A DNA stretch of 64,000 nt from Heliocidaris erythrogramma (taxonomy: Eukaryota > Echinodermata > Echinoidea > Camarodonta > Echinometridae), in NCBI GenBank assembly GCA_025617745.1, contig CM046864.1, forward strand, positions 310,001 to 374,000, written 5' to 3'. The notes under the pieces are model-generated. The model did no database searches. It saw only the letters and a program-made list of their open reading frames with translations, and was not told the origin of the DNA. This document shows positions 1 through 12,348 of the stretch, one piece after another; the first letter of the stretch is position 1, and the number at the start of each line of letters is the position of its first letter. A program made the translations under genes and the position numbers.

Positions 1-1298
1 CTTACATGAGAGGAAAAAAAGCACCCAAGTCCATCAGAACCGTGTTTTAGTTATTAGGAAATAAACTAATGCCTTGAGATAAGTTTGAAACATTAATGTG
101 TTCGTCCTCATGGAATCATTGATATTTGAACATATTACGTTGTTTGATACATGAAAATGAAAACATTCTGTCTCTCAAACTTATATAGCTTTTTATATTG
201 TCAGTTGGATCAAGATAGAATAGAACCGTTAAAGAAGCGAATGGATAGACGATTGTTCGAAAGAAACCAGCCCTCCCAGCGAGTAACTGCACGAATCTAG
301 TGCACAGAGAATATGGAGAAAGCAGCATATGACGCGCCATATAAGCTTAATATTATTAGTAGTAGTTATTGCATTTCAAAATTTAGACTACAGTTAGCAT
401 AAGACAGTTGTTGCTATGATAAACAAGCCCCCGGTGTTAAGTTTTTTTGTAGTCAATAGTAACTATGGTTGCAAAGGCGGGCATGAAAATCTGAATACAT
501 TTATGAACTGATCTTTTTTCTCTTTTGTGATCGACTGCGTCACACTTCCATGGCCCTGGGAGCTTCGGGTGGTGGGATACTGCATTTAGAACCCCTTGCA
601 TTAATTCAATGTGAGATTTGCTTTTTCTTTCTTTTTCTTTTTCCTTTTCTTTTTTTTTCATAGTCAGAGCAATCTCTGTGGGGGTGCTGTAATAAAAAAA
701 AGAAATAATAAAATGAGAGGACCTTTTTTTCTTTTTTTTTAAAACTTTTGTAATTGGTACTGTGGGCTGGGGGACTGTGGTTGAAACCTTAAGCACCGGG
801 TAAAAAGGGGCAGCACTCCCGAGGAGAAAATCACAACCTACTCCATTATAATTACTTCATAATATTGAGCATATGCCAACCATATTTGTAGTAGACAGAA
901 CTTTTACAGTGTTTTTGTGCGAGGTCTTGAAGCGACCGAGTGAGAACATTTTGCTCTTTGCACTACTGAATATTTGCATATTCATGTAATTATTATTTAC
1001 ACATCAGTAAATCCAAGGGCGTATCTCGGTATTATTATATTAAGCAATGAAGTTGAAACGCCCACCCACCCCCCCCCCCCCCCCCACCCCCACTCTGCCA
1101 TTTTCTTGATGTGTACATAAAGATATTATTAATCCGAATGCAAAATTGTCTTTCTTCCGGATACAAAATCCCATTTGAGAGATATATACATATATTCTAA
1201 AAACGAAAATGTGTTATATTTCCTTGAAAAATACTATTTTATTAAATAGAATTCTTGATACTATGACGTACACCGACGGAGCAAATTGATTCTACTTA

Positions 1299-3344
1299 AG
1301 CCCCCATCACACTTATTCGGAATCAGCAGGAATCAAGCAGAACCAGCCGGAATGAAGAACTTTCAAAATTCGCGCCACATTCGGGAGGGAATTTGAAATT
1401 TTTACATCTTTGTAAAAATGTCGTTCGAATACTTAGAACGACCTTCGATCCCGCCTCGAATGATTCTTGCACATTCCGGGTGTATTGGCTGTCGAATGCA
1501 GCTCGAATGCAGTCGGAACACAGGAGGAATATTTGGAATGCTGTTAGAATGCAGTCAGAATATTTAGAATGCACTTCGAATGCCGTACGAGTGCGGTTCG
1601 ATTGCAGCCCGTATACCACCCGAAGTCTGGTTGGAAGGTGCCTCGAATGAATTCAGAACGCTCCCGGAAAGGTCACCGAGTATGGTTCGAACGTTCAAGA
1701 ATTCAAACAGAATGCAGCTCAAATACTTAAAATGTACTTCAAATGGACTTAGAATGTAACACGAATGTCCTGAGAGTATCAAGAATGCCGCCGCAATGGT
1801 CCCCGATAGGGTATAAAATGCTGCCGAATCTAGCATTTTCATCAGTCTTATAGCCCAACCACCACAGAGTATGGACCCCCTGGACCATATTGCTTTGCTC
1901 CAGATTGCTGTCCTCCTGCAAGACCTGCTTGAAAGAGATGTGGAGGAGGCCAGGAGAAGAAACAGGAGGAGAAGACCCAGAAGATATCAGACCCGTCCAT
2001 GGCTGACAGAGGAGAGGAGGAGGCTGTATGGACATTACAGCAGACTAATGGAGGAACTCAGAGTGGAAGACCCCCAGTCCTTCTTCAACTACCTCAGGAT
2101 GGAGCCTGCCATGTTTGATGAGTTGGTGCAGAGAGTGGGGCCAAGGATAGTGAAGCACGATACCAAGATGAGAAAGGCGCTCCCTCCAGGCTTGAAGCTG
2201 GCCATCACTGTGCGGTTCCTGGCTTCAGGTGACAAGTATCCAAGCCTCATGTACAGCTTCCGTGTGGCAAGGAACACCATCAGCCTCATCATCCCTGAAG
2301 TCTGCCAAGCCATTGTGGAGGAATACAAGGATGAGGTCATCACCTGCCCCATCACTCCAGAAGAATGGACACCTATTGAGGAGGTCTTCAGAAACAGATG
2401 GAATGTTCCTCATGCTGTGGGAGCTCTAGACGGCAAGCATGTGGCCATCAGGAAACCTACCAAGAGCGGCTCCTTGTACCACAACTACAAGGGCTTCTTC
2501 TCCGTGGTCCTCATGGCCCTTGTTGACAGAGACTACAAGTTCATGTGGGTGGACGACAGTGCATATGGCAGTATGTCTGATGCTCAAATTTTCAACGAGT
2601 CTGAGCTCAAGGACTGCCTTGAAGACGGGAGCATAGGATTTCCTGAGCCATCCCCCTTACCCAAAGATGACGAGCCGATGTCATATTTCATCCGGGGAGA
2701 TTATGCCTTTGGGATAAGGACCTTCTTGATGAAGCCCTATGGTCACAGAAATCTCCAGAGGGATGAGAGGATCTGCAACTACAGGATTTCCAGGGGACGA
2801 CGTGTGGTGGAGAATGCATTCGGGATACTTGCCCAGAGATGGCAAGTCCTCCTCACCACCATGCAGCCAAGGCCTTCCATTGTGCAGGATATTGTTGAAT
2901 GCTGTGTCTGCCTGCACAACTTAATGAGGATCCGTTATCATGCTCTCCACAATGGTATGGTGGACGAGGAAGATGACCAGCACAACGTGGTGCCAGGAAC
3001 CAGGCGACATTATTTTTTCCTCAGCTTGAAGATGTGCAGCATCAGAATGCGATCAGAATGCTTCGAATGCTGTTGGAATGTCGTAAGAATATTTAGAATG
3101 CAGTCAGAGTGCAGTCAAAATGCACTTCGAATGTCGTTCGATATTTCTCCACTTCGAATGCACCTCGAAAGTTTTGAGCATGAGCAAAACTTTCGGGCCG
3201 GCCACAAGAATGGACCCGAATATTTGGAATGCACTCAGAATGCAGTCAGAATTTCTAGAATGCGCTTCGAATATCCAGGAATGTACCAAGAATTTTCATT
3301 CCGACGGCATTCCGGCTCATTCCGCCTCTAGTGTGACTAGGGTT
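1299..3344 (+). mobile_element. PIF/Harbinger DNA transposon with TTA target duplication
   Basis: The ends are imperfect inverted repeats: the left begins AGCCCCCATCACACT and the reverse complement of the right end is AACCCTAGTCACACT. They are flanked by TTA on both sides (1296-1298 and 3345-3347), the 3-bp target typical of PIF/Harbinger. Paralogous sequence without the insertion is readable at about 40483-40510 and, shortened, at 9165-9190. Between the termini and the transposase gene are clustered degenerate GAATGC/AGAATG subterminal repeats (about 1320-1830 and 3040-3330). No Myb/SANT partner gene, which many Harbinger elements carry, is present. Confidence 0.88.
1871..3331 (+). CDS. Harbinger (HARBI1-like) transposase
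   Basis: A 486-residue nuclease-type transposase of the PIF/Harbinger family. An arginine-rich N-terminus (residues 24-50) is followed by a predicted DNA-binding region, then the DDE core: GALDGKH with D187, a GSMSDAQIF motif with D237, GDYAFG with D277, and RRVVENAFG with E314. D187, D277 and E314 are the likely catalytic acids, by family knowledge. The core is uninterrupted. From about residue 385 the frame runs through the 3' subterminal GAATGC repeats and stops only at 3329-3331, inside the inverted repeat, so the last hundred or so residues look like read-through of repeat DNA rather than native protein. The ATG at 1871 fits the start of family-like sequence. The second Harbinger protein (Myb-like) is missing, so activity would need help in trans. 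Confidence 0.88.
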   Translation: MDPLDHIALLQIAVLLQDLLERDVEEARRRNRRRRPRRYQTRPWLTEERRRLYGHYSRLMEELRVEDPQSFFNYLRMEPAMFDELVQRVGPRIVKHDTKMRKALPPGLKLAITVRFLASGDKYPSLMYSFRVARNTISLIIPEVCQAIVEEYKDEVITCPITPEEWTPIEEVFRNRWNVPHAVGALDGKHVAIRKPTKSGSLYHNYKGFFSVVLMALVDRDYKFMWVDDSAYGSMSDAQIFNESELKDCLEDGSIGFPEPSPLPKDDEPMSYFIRGDYAFGIRTFLMKPYGHRNLQRDERICNYRISRGRRVVENAFGILAQRWQVLLTTMQPRPSIVQDIVECCVCLHNLMRIRYHALHNGMVDEEDDQHNVVPGTRRHYFFLSLKMCSIRMRSECFECCWNVVRIFRMQSECSQNALRMSFDISPLRMHLESFEHEQNFRAGHKNGPEYLECTQNAVRISRMRFEYPGMYQEFSFRRHSGSFRL

Positions 3345-3947
3345 TTATGGATGATAACTTTCCCGAGCGTCAATAGTGACAAACTATGCAATCACCTGCT
3401 TTGAGATAATGGACTTCAACAGTGAGAATGCACGTTGTATAAATTATATTCTGCTCTGCCAGGCAAGCCCAAGATATCGATTTCTGTGTAGCAAAACCCG
3501 AGAATTTTAAAATAAATCTATGAATTTCAAATTTTAGAATATATGTATACACCTGTTATATATTTTCCATCATATATGGGGATTTTTTGTAATGAAGAGA
3601 AGTAATTTAGCTGTAGGATTAAAAATATCTTCCTGACCGGAAAGGTTTCCAATGGTTCATGTACCATGGGCGGAAATCGTCACTCTATTCATCATGGGGG
3701 GACGACACAATAGCCGCCCCCCCCCCCCCCCATGAACAATAGATTCTCTACTCGGATTGACGCCCATGTCATGTACAACTCCATATTATCAAGAAAATGG
3801 TATCCCGCATGTAAAGTGTTCGCACATAATACAGTGTTGCTAGAATGTTTTGATTTAAACCCTTTTCTTCATGTATACAGGCCAATGCTTAAGAACATAT
3901 TACATCTTTGAGCATAAGTACATTTATATTATGGGGTTAATTCTCCT
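3345..3947. mobile_element. Right part of a TTAA-target element, left end deleted
   Basis: Ends with GGGTTAATTCTCCT followed by TTAA (3948-3951), the same right end as the more complete copies at 8845-9676 and 39561-41001. The Harbinger transposon sits inside this element. Its left terminus is lost: the paralogous stretch begins only around 1090 after a poly-C tract. No transposase is seen. Confidence 0.6.
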
Positions 3948-3951
3948 TTAA

Positions 3952-4960
3952 TAATCACAGTATTTCTTCACTTCTCCTCTTTTTCTTTAAGTGCAGCCCA
4001 GGGAAAGGTCCCCCTCCTGCCCCCTCCCCCTTCACCATAGATACAGCCTATCATGAAGAAAATCATTTTGTATTAAATAACCTATTTGCGCTTTCTTGCA
4101 TTACAGAGCCAATCCGTGGAAAATTAATGTCTAAAATCTTATACACTTTATCCTAGAATTTGGCAGATATTTTCTTTAAGGACCATCGATTTTTCATCCC
4201 TTTTCTCCTCTTTCTCTTTCTTTCTCTTACGTTATTTGCAATGCCAACTCTGCATCCTCCCCCTCTCCTAGCTCAAAGACACTCCACTGTCGTATAGCTA
4301 ATTTATAAGAAAAATAAATGTTTGACACGAAACATTGGAATCAATATGAAATACTAAGTATTTATACATATAAGCATCGTACCTAGGCCCCAGACCTCTT
4401 TCTTATCTGAAGTGCAACAAATATGGATGTGTTTGTAATTCTATGTAATTACTATGTCGTAACCAAAGAGTGTGACTTAACTGGGAACTCTTTTTCTTGT
4501 AATAGTATACAATTTTGGAAATCTCTTCCAAACGTGTAAAAAGAGTGTTTAAAATAAATCATTCTTTTCAAATATACATTGAAACAATTTCCAAAAATGA
4601 GTTTCTTTAATAATTTATGTACATGTATATAGTGTCGTTTGGTTTGAATTAAACAAGTTTTTATTTATTTCATTCATTGCTTGCTATAGCTTTTGAAGAA
4701 GTTTGTCTGTCAAGCATCTTGATTGTATAAATCTAGTAAAATATCTGTGTGAATTTATCAATGTCTTAATATATTCTTAGGACAACACTGGAATTATTAA
4801 AGCTTATTCATGTGTTATTCTGTTATATTAACGTTTATTCACTTTCACTGTTACACATTTATGATGGTTTAAATGTATAAATACTTGCTGAATAAAATAA
4901 AATGAAATAAAATCTATCGTATACTGACTCCAAATTCTATTTTCTGGTGTGTGTGGTTAT
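3952..4960. other. AT-rich non-coding part of repeat copy 1
   Basis: No ORF of note. It matches 9681-11440 with scattered indels. It holds pyrimidine-rich tracts (about 3970-4030 and 4195-4230) and ends in an A-rich stretch with several AATAAA motifs (about 4893-4915). Confidence 0.5.
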
Positions 4961-7930
4961 TATCATCAAAGAAATCAAAGATATTATTATAATTGAGAGA
5001 CGCTTCTTCCTTTTAAAAAAAGCCCTCCTAGCGAGTAACTGAACTTACCTGGTATTATAAATTATATTGTATCTCAATAGTCAGAATACAGTTTGCATAC
5101 AACAGTTGTTACTATGATGAAGAAGCCCCCGGTGTTAAGTATTGGTGTAGTCACTAGTAACCATTGTTGAAGAGGAAAATTTGAATACAGAGAATACATT
5201 TTTTAATCATTCTACTACATTATATGTATTCATGGCCAACGGAGTGCTGGAGTGGTTAAAGCTAAAAAAAAACGAACAAAGCCAAAGCGAACTCCATTAT
5301 TATGCGAGGGAGGCTGAGACATGTAGCTAATGTCATGAAATGTGCATTGGTAATGTTTGATATAAAACATTAGAATCAAGATGAATTACATCTATTCATA
5401 CATACAAGCATTGGTACATTTAGGCCCCAGGCCTTTTTCTTATCTAAACTGCATTAGCGATTGTTCTTCATATTTTCTTCTTTTTTTTTCTCTCTCTTTC
5501 CAGTTTCCATCCAAACATTGAAACCATTGAAATTTGTATCGCCCCCTAGAAACGTTATTTTGATTTTACCTTTTTGTCCTCCATCTCTTTATGTCATCAT
5601 AAAAACACCGACCAGAATGGATGATGAATGGAAATTAGCCACACACAGCGAAATTAACATTAAAGATGCTTTATTTTGATATTCTATTAAATTACATTTG
5701 TTATTCCGTACCCATGACAACATTAGTATACTCTTATCCAGAAAGATGTTTCTTTTGTGATCCTGCTTAAGTGCATATCGGAGAGAGGCAATGACAAATT
5801 TCTGATAATGGAAGGAAGTTTATTATAGGCACTTGGTAAACACGTTCCTACTATCAAAGATCGTGAAAAGGGATCTTTGTTGCTATCTTCCATGTGCTCT
5901 GATATAGCGTTCTCTTTCGACAAACTAAGGGTCGTCTCATAGAAAGACAACTGGAGTTAGCAGGGTATCTAAGAGGGGTATCGATCCGTGCACCCCCCCC
6001 CCCCCCCCCCAGGACTAAAGGAAACCAACTTTTTTAACTTCTTCATAATATGCTTAAAAACATTCAAGATGTTAACAAGAAAAAAAAGTGGCCCCGAATA
6101 GGGAAAATCAAGGGGGCGTCACATTTTGACATGGATATATTTTTTTATATCAAAATGTGTAGAACAGTACTGGCAAGAACGCTACAAATTTTCATACCAA
6201 TCTGATGACCATACAGAAAGTTACAGGTCAATGTGACGGTAGTACAAACAGACAAAAGGACCTCTCAACAAAATTTGAAAAGGGCATTTTTTTTGACCAT
6301 CTTGGCGCCCCCTTGATTTCCCCAAAGAGGGGCCACTTTTTTTTCTTGTTAACATCTTGATGTTTTAAGTATACTATGAAGAAGTTAAAACAGTCGGTTT
6401 CGTTTAGTCATGGGGGTGCACGGATACCCCTCTTAGATACCGTAATACGTCCTTCTTGGTAATTCTATATAAACGCAAAAAAAGGGGGAGTGAGTTTACC
6501 AGTTATAACAATGGTTGTCATGACAACATATATTATAACATGTGTCAAAATGAGTGACATATCGGTACACACATCAACATCAAGCTTTATTATAATCAGA
6601 TTATCACAAAACAGGGTTGCAGGTTAAAATGAAGCTGTCCGTATTCTTAATGCATAAAGACTGCGAAATCTTGAAAAATACGCGAAAACAATAGGTTTGT
6701 AATACGCATAACATATTACTATGTCAATATGCAATTGAGTTCCTTTTATCAATATATGTTGTATATGTTTCAAAGTGATAGGAAATGTCATTAAACACCA
6801 TGAATATTGCATCAAACTCATACTGAAGTGATTGTTTCCATGTCTAAGCAATTTTCTTTGAAAAAAATATGAAATTCTTCTATTCTAGTTAGATTTTCAT
6901 TCATGATAACTGTTGCCATGGCAACATACATTTTGATATGGATATATTTTTTATATCAAAATGTGTAGAACAGTACTGGCAAGAACGCTACCAATTTTCA
7001 TACCAATCTGATGACCATACAGAAAGTTACAGGTCAAAATGTGACGGTAGTACAAAAGGACCTCTCAACAAAATTTGAAAAGGGCATTTTTTGACCACCT
7101 TGACGCCCCCTTGATTTTCCCCATTCGGGGCCACTTTTTTTTCTTGTTAACATCTTGAATGTTTTTAAGCATATTATGAAGAAGTTAAAAAAGTTGGTTT
7201 CGTTTAGTCCTGGGGGTTGCACGGATACCCCTCTTAGATACCCTACTAAGTTGTATTTGTAACATCTCTCAAATTACGAAATCAATTTTCAATAAAGGTT
7301 TGTACGTCTTGTTATTGTTTTTTTTTTATTAATTTCATTAATTTCACACTGATTCGTAGAATAAACAAGGAAGTTGATCTTGTATATGTAGAACTTTGCA
7401 TTTTTCAAACATTACAAAGAAAACACACAAAGTTATGTCAGAACTAGTGATCTGAAGAGAACAAATGTCTTGTATTGCAACAGTTAATCACATTATTCAG
7501 CATTTGATCATCAATTACTATCAATACATGTAATGCTATATTTTTACTCGAGTGTCAACAGTTATGTATCATGATCAATGATGGTACAAAAAAAATAGTT
7601 TCCAGAAGAAATTGTAATTTATGTATGTGAGTGTCGACTTGTTTTGTATTGAAATAGTTTTTGTTTATGTCATTCCTTGCTTCCTATAACCTTTTAATGA
7701 GTTGGTTTTTCAAGCATCCTTATATTATTAATCTCATAAAATATTATTGCATTAATCAACGTTTTAATGTACTCTTAGAACACTATTGGAAGTGAACTTA
7801 TTCATGTATTATCCTGTCGAGGCAATTATTCACTTTCGATGTTACACATTTCTCGCTGTTACACGTTTCTCATGATTTAAAAGTATTTAGGCCTATAATT
7901 CCTTGATATAAAAAAAATAAAGGCAAACAA
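4961..7930. repeat. Low-copy segmental repeat, copy 2
   Basis: Matches copy 4 (13230-15360) closely on both sides of one insertion: 4970-5950 pairs with 13400-14375, and 7249-7920 pairs with 14380-15345. The 1.29-kb difference is the inverted-repeat element at 5958-7248. No gene is recognised. Confidence 0.75.
5958..7248. mobile_element. Non-autonomous long-TIR DNA element (composite MITE)
   Basis: The left end TAGCAGGGTATCTAAGAGG and the right end, whose reverse complement is TAGTAGGGTATCTAAGAGG, continue as inverted repeats of about 160 bp. AGT flanks both sides (5955-5957 and 7249-7251), and the uninterrupted target is readable at 14378-14380 in copy 4. The element is internally duplicated: a first left-right pair spans about 5958-6446, and its right half is repeated at about 6930-7248 after a unique middle. 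A poly-C tract of about 18 lies at 5994-6010. No transposase gene; superfamily not assigned. Confidence 0.8.
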
Positions 7931-10900
7931 AATCGATTTAAAAAAAAATGATAAACAAGCCCCCGGTGTTAAGTTTTTTTTGTAGTCAATAGTAACTATG
8001 GTTGCAAAGGCGGGCATGAAAATCTGAATACATTTATGAACTGATCTTTTTTTCTCTTTTGTGATCGACTGCGGCACACGTCCATAGCCCTGGGAGCTTC
8101 GGGTGGTGGGATACTGCATTTAGAACCCCTTGCATTAATTCAATGTGAGATTTGCTTTTTCTTTCTTTTTCTTTTTCCTTTTCTTTTTTTTTTCATAGTC
8201 AGAGCAATCTCTGTGGGGGTGCTGTAATAAAAAAAAAATAATAAAATGCGAGGACCTCACAGTAACTTTTTTTTTTTCTTTTTTAACTTTTGTAATTGGT
8301 ACTGTGGGCTGGGGGACTGTGGTTGGAACCTTAAGCACCGGTAAAAAGGGGCAGCACCCCCGAGGAGAAAATCACAACCTACTCCATTATAATTACTTGC
8401 ATAATATTGAGCATATGCCAACCATATATGTAGTAGACAGAACTTTTACAGAGTTATTGTGCGAGGTCTTGAAGCGACGGAGTGAGAACATTTTGCTCTT
8501 TGCACTAACTGAATATTTTCAAGGGCGTATATCGGTATTATTGTATTAAGCAATGAAGGGAGCGTAATATTTAACAAGATGATGATGGAACTTACGTGGC
8601 AGTGAGCAAAGCAAGGAGAATTAAAATCTAATTTCAAAGTTTTTCAAAGTTTGAATCCCTTAAAAGCGCTATATATAAACTATATTCTATACTGTAGCGC
8701 AAATTTACGAGATCTTTGGAGCAACATATGCGAGGAAGCAAAGCGATCGAGCTTTATAAACTTTTCATATTTTAAACTTTTAAAAAATGTATTTGTACGC
8801 ATTTTCTGTGCGGATTGGGCGCGGATAATCCTTAAAAATGTTAAAGGGGAATTAACCTCAAAATATAAAGGTGCTTATATTCAAAGATGTAATATATTCC
8901 TTCTTGTTGTCCTACGTAGTTTTACATTAAAATATACGAGATGGGTATAAATCAAGATTTACTCAGCAAAATTTATCGTCTGCTAGCGATACATGGGGAC
9001 TGCCATTTTCTTGATGTGTACATAAAAATATTATTAATCCGAATGCAAAATTGTCTTTCTTCCGGACACAAAATCAAATTTGAGATTTAAAATATTTAAC
9101 AGATATATAATATTCTAAAAACGAAAATGTGTTATATTTCCTTGAAAAATACTATTTTACTAAATTGATCCTAATTTATGGATGATAACTTTCCCGAGCG
9201 TCAATAGTGACAAACTATGCAATCACCTGCTTTGAGATAATGGACTTCAAAAGTCAGAATACACGTTGTTATAAATTATATTCTGCTCTGCCAGGCAAGC
9301 CCAAGAAATCAATTTCTATGTAAGCAAAACCAGAGAATTTTAAAAGAAATCTATAAATTTCAAATTGTTGAATATATGTATACACCTGTTATATATTTTC
9401 CATCATATATGGGGATTTTTTGTAATGAAGAGAAGTAATTTAGCTGTAGGATTAAAAATATCTTCCTGACCGGAACGGTTTCCAATGGTTCATGTACAAC
9501 TCCATATTATCAAGAAAATGGTATCCCCCATGTAAAGTGTTCGCACATAATACCGTGTTGCTGGAATGTTTTGATTTAAACCCTTTTCTGATATTTCATA
9601 TTTAAAGTGATACAGGCCAATGAACATTTTACATCTTTGAGCATAAGTACATTTATATTATGGGGTTAATTCTCCTTTAATAATCACAGTATTTCTTCAC
9701 TTCTCCTCTTTTTCTTTAAGTGCAGCCCAGGGAAAGGTCCCCCTCCTGCCCCCTCCCCCTTCACCATAGATACAGTCTTTAATGAGGAAAATCATTTCGT
9801 ATTAAATAACCTATTTGCGCTTTCTAGCATTGCAGAGCTAATCCGTGGAAAATGAATGTCTAAAATGGCATATCTTATACACTTTATCCTAGAATTTGGC
9901 AGATATTTTCTTTAAGGACCATCGATTTTTCTTCCTTTTTCTCCTCTTTCTCTTTCTTTCTCTTACGTTATTTGCAATGCCAACTCTGAAACCTCCCCCT
10001 CTCCTAGCTCAAAGACACATCACTGTAAAGATAACACCACGTCGTATCGCTAATTTATAAGAAAAATAAATGTTTGACACGAAACATTGGAATCAATGTG
10101 AATTACATGTATCTAAGTATATACAAGCATCGTACTTAGGCCCCAGATCTCTTTCTTATCTGAAGTGCAACAAATATGGATGTGTTTGTAATTCTTCATA
10201 TTTTCTCCTCCCCCCCCCCCCCTCGTTTCCATCCATAGAAACTTTGTTTTGAACTTTGTATAGCCCCCTAGAAACGTATTTGATTCTTCCTTTTTTTTCT
10301 TCCCATCTACATGTATTTATGTAATCATGAATACACGCCCGGAATGGATGATGAATGGAAATTAGCCACAAACAGCGAAATTAACATTAAAGGTGCGACA
10401 TTCGTGCAGTGCTTTATTTTGATATTTTTGATATTTTAAATCGATTATGACATGACAGTAGTTATTCCGTACCCATGATAACACTAGTATACTATTATCC
10501 AAAAATGTGTTTCCTTTGTGATGTAGGAGAGGTAATGTCAATTTTCTAATAAATAAATGGAAAGAACTTTACGCAGGCACTTGGTACTCTCATACAGCGT
10601 TCTCTTTCAACAAACTTAGGGTTGTCTCAGATAAAGGCAGCGAGAGTTGAACTTGTAACATCTCTCAATTTAATCAATCAATCTTCAATAAAACTATGTA
10701 CGTCATACTGGAGTATGTTCTAAAAAGCCAACTAATTTCAAACTTATTTATCATATTTATAGAACAACAAGAAAGTTTTGATTGTTTTTGTAGGACCTTG
10801 CTTTTTCAAACATTACAAAGTCATGTCTGAAATGGTGATCTTGAGAGTAGTTGTTGTCTCGTATTGTAACATTTCGATCATATTATTCAGAATTAGATTA

Positions 10901-11450
10901 TCAATTACCAACAATAATGTTATAGTTTACTCGTGTGTCAAGTGTTCATTATTATGATTATAGGAAATATTTTTGTTTGTTTGTTTGCTTTGTAAATATA
11001 TTGTAAAAAAAAGTGGGACAAAATTTTTCTTTCAATTGTATACAGTTTTGAAACCCTCTTCCAAAATGTGTGAAATATGTTGGGTTTTTTTAAATCATTT
11101 ATTTTTCAAATTTGCATTAAAACATTCACTTCAAATGAATTCCTCGAAGAATATATAATTAATGTACATAGTGTCGATCTGTTTTGTATTAAATAAGTTT
11201 GTTTTTATGTCAGTTCCCGTTTGCTATAGTTTTTGAACAAGTTTGTTTGTCAAGCATCCTGATGATATAAATGTAATAAAATATCTTTGAAATTATCAAT
11301 GGCTTAATATTTTCCACTGGAAGTAAGCTAATTCATGTGTTATCCAGTTAAGACATAATTCACTTTTGCTGTTACACATTTATCATGTGTTAAATGTATT
11401 TACACTTGCTGAATAAAATCAAATCAAATCAACCGTACGGAGACCGAGTT
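7931..11450. repeat. Low-copy segmental repeat, copy 3
   Basis: Repeats copy 1: 7940-8560 matches 420-1060, and 9170-11440 matches 3345-4930. It lacks the Harbinger insertion and keeps the left half of the TTAA element that copy 1 lost. A poly-C tract is at about 10209-10221. Non-coding as far as I can see. Confidence 0.75.
8845..9676. mobile_element. TTAA-target DNA element, non-autonomous
   Basis: Begins AGGGGAATTAACC after TTAA (8841-8844) and ends GGTTAATTCTCCT before TTAA (9677-9680). The 4-bp TTAA duplication points to piggyBac- or Kolobok-type transposases. The interior is related to 39561-41001, including a degraded form of the short ORF seen there. It carries the shortened empty Harbinger target at about 9165-9190. 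Confidence 0.65.
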
Positions 11451-12046
11451 CTCTTTTTTGATGCGTATTTTTATCGAAGGGAACTCAATTTTTTCGTATA
11501 AAACGAATGTCTGATTGAAAGTGTTTGTTTGTGGGTTAAAATCATCAAGAAAAAATCTCAAAGACATGGAGCAATCATCGGAACAAGCGTAGAAAGGGTG
11601 TGTTATCATGATTATAGACATCACATCCGGCATATTTTGGTGAGACTTTTAATTATATCCGATGTACCATTTTCAAGAAAAGCATTTGAAAAGGAGACAC
11701 ACCTAAACTTTCCTCCGAAGCTCTGACAACGGTTTCATGGTTCAACAAATATCGAAGATTTTGCGCATGATGTGAGTGCACACATTCTTAAAAAATTGGG
11801 GGAAAATGCCCAACTTTGAACCAACACTGGGCAACATACTGCCACACAACCATTGGTTAAAATTTTTGCCCAACCAATCCAATTACTATGTTGTTGGGCA
11901 AATTAAATTGCCCATCAGTTGATGACCCATCAGATTTACCCAACTCGACTGTTGCCCAACTGCAGTGTTGCATGCCTCAAGGCTTGCAACACTTTTTTTT
12001 TTAAACCTACCAGCAGTTACCCAAGTAAATTTACCCAACATTTTAA
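11451..12046. repeat. TTGGGCAA-motif repeat and flank
   Basis: From about 11790 to 12040 the sequence is rich in short direct and inverted copies of TGCCCAAC/TTGGGCA, with GCAACACT and its complement near 11965-11992. It looks like a small decayed repeat or foldback; the family is unknown. 11450-11790 shows nothing recognisable. Confidence 0.4.
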
Positions 12047-12348
12047 AGGGATTCGGTAACTTTGTGGAGGCTTTTCAAATATATAATGCTATTATTAAGA
12101 TATCTATGACTGAATGCTCCTATTTACGAAAGCGTATGGCCATATGCTGTAGTCTAACACTGAGTCTATGGGGAAAATGAGTCTGGCATTTCCGGTCACT
12201 TGCATATGTTTACTTTTGTGAAGCACATGAAGATTTTGAAGTGGTTTTTTTCTGGGCTTTAATTTTACACCATATTACATACAATGATAGCATGTAAGGA
12301 CCAGGCAGCTCAGATTTTATCAAGCCTCTACAAAGTTACCAAATCACT
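12047..12348. mobile_element. Short MITE with TTAA target duplication
   Basis: The left end AGGGATTCGGTAACTTTG and the right end (reverse complement AGTGATTTGGTAACTTTG) form inverted repeats of about 28 bp, flanked by TTAA at 12043-12046 and 12349-12352. It is 302 bp long with no coding capacity. Its termini differ from those of the AGGAGAATTA TTAA family in the same window. Confidence 0.75.

Larger units (their letters stand above)
1..4960. repeat. Low-copy segmental repeat, copy 1
   Basis: First of at least five diverged copies of one segment in the first 16.6 kb. The shared marker 'aagcccccggtgttaag' lies at about 427 and recurs near 5126, 7958, 13540 and 16168. The stretch from about 430 to 1100 matches 7950-8560, and 3345-4950 matches 9170-11440. 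This copy carries a poly-C tract at about 1070-1085, a TTAA-type element whose left end is lost, and a Harbinger transposon. No host gene is evident; the 3' part is AT-rich with AATAAA-like motifs at its end. Confidence 0.75.

Noticed and set aside
437-796. 119-residue minus-strand ORF and its relatives at 7877-8338
   Set aside because: Low-complexity Lys/Glu sequence translated from pyrimidine tracts; frame not conserved between repeat copies.
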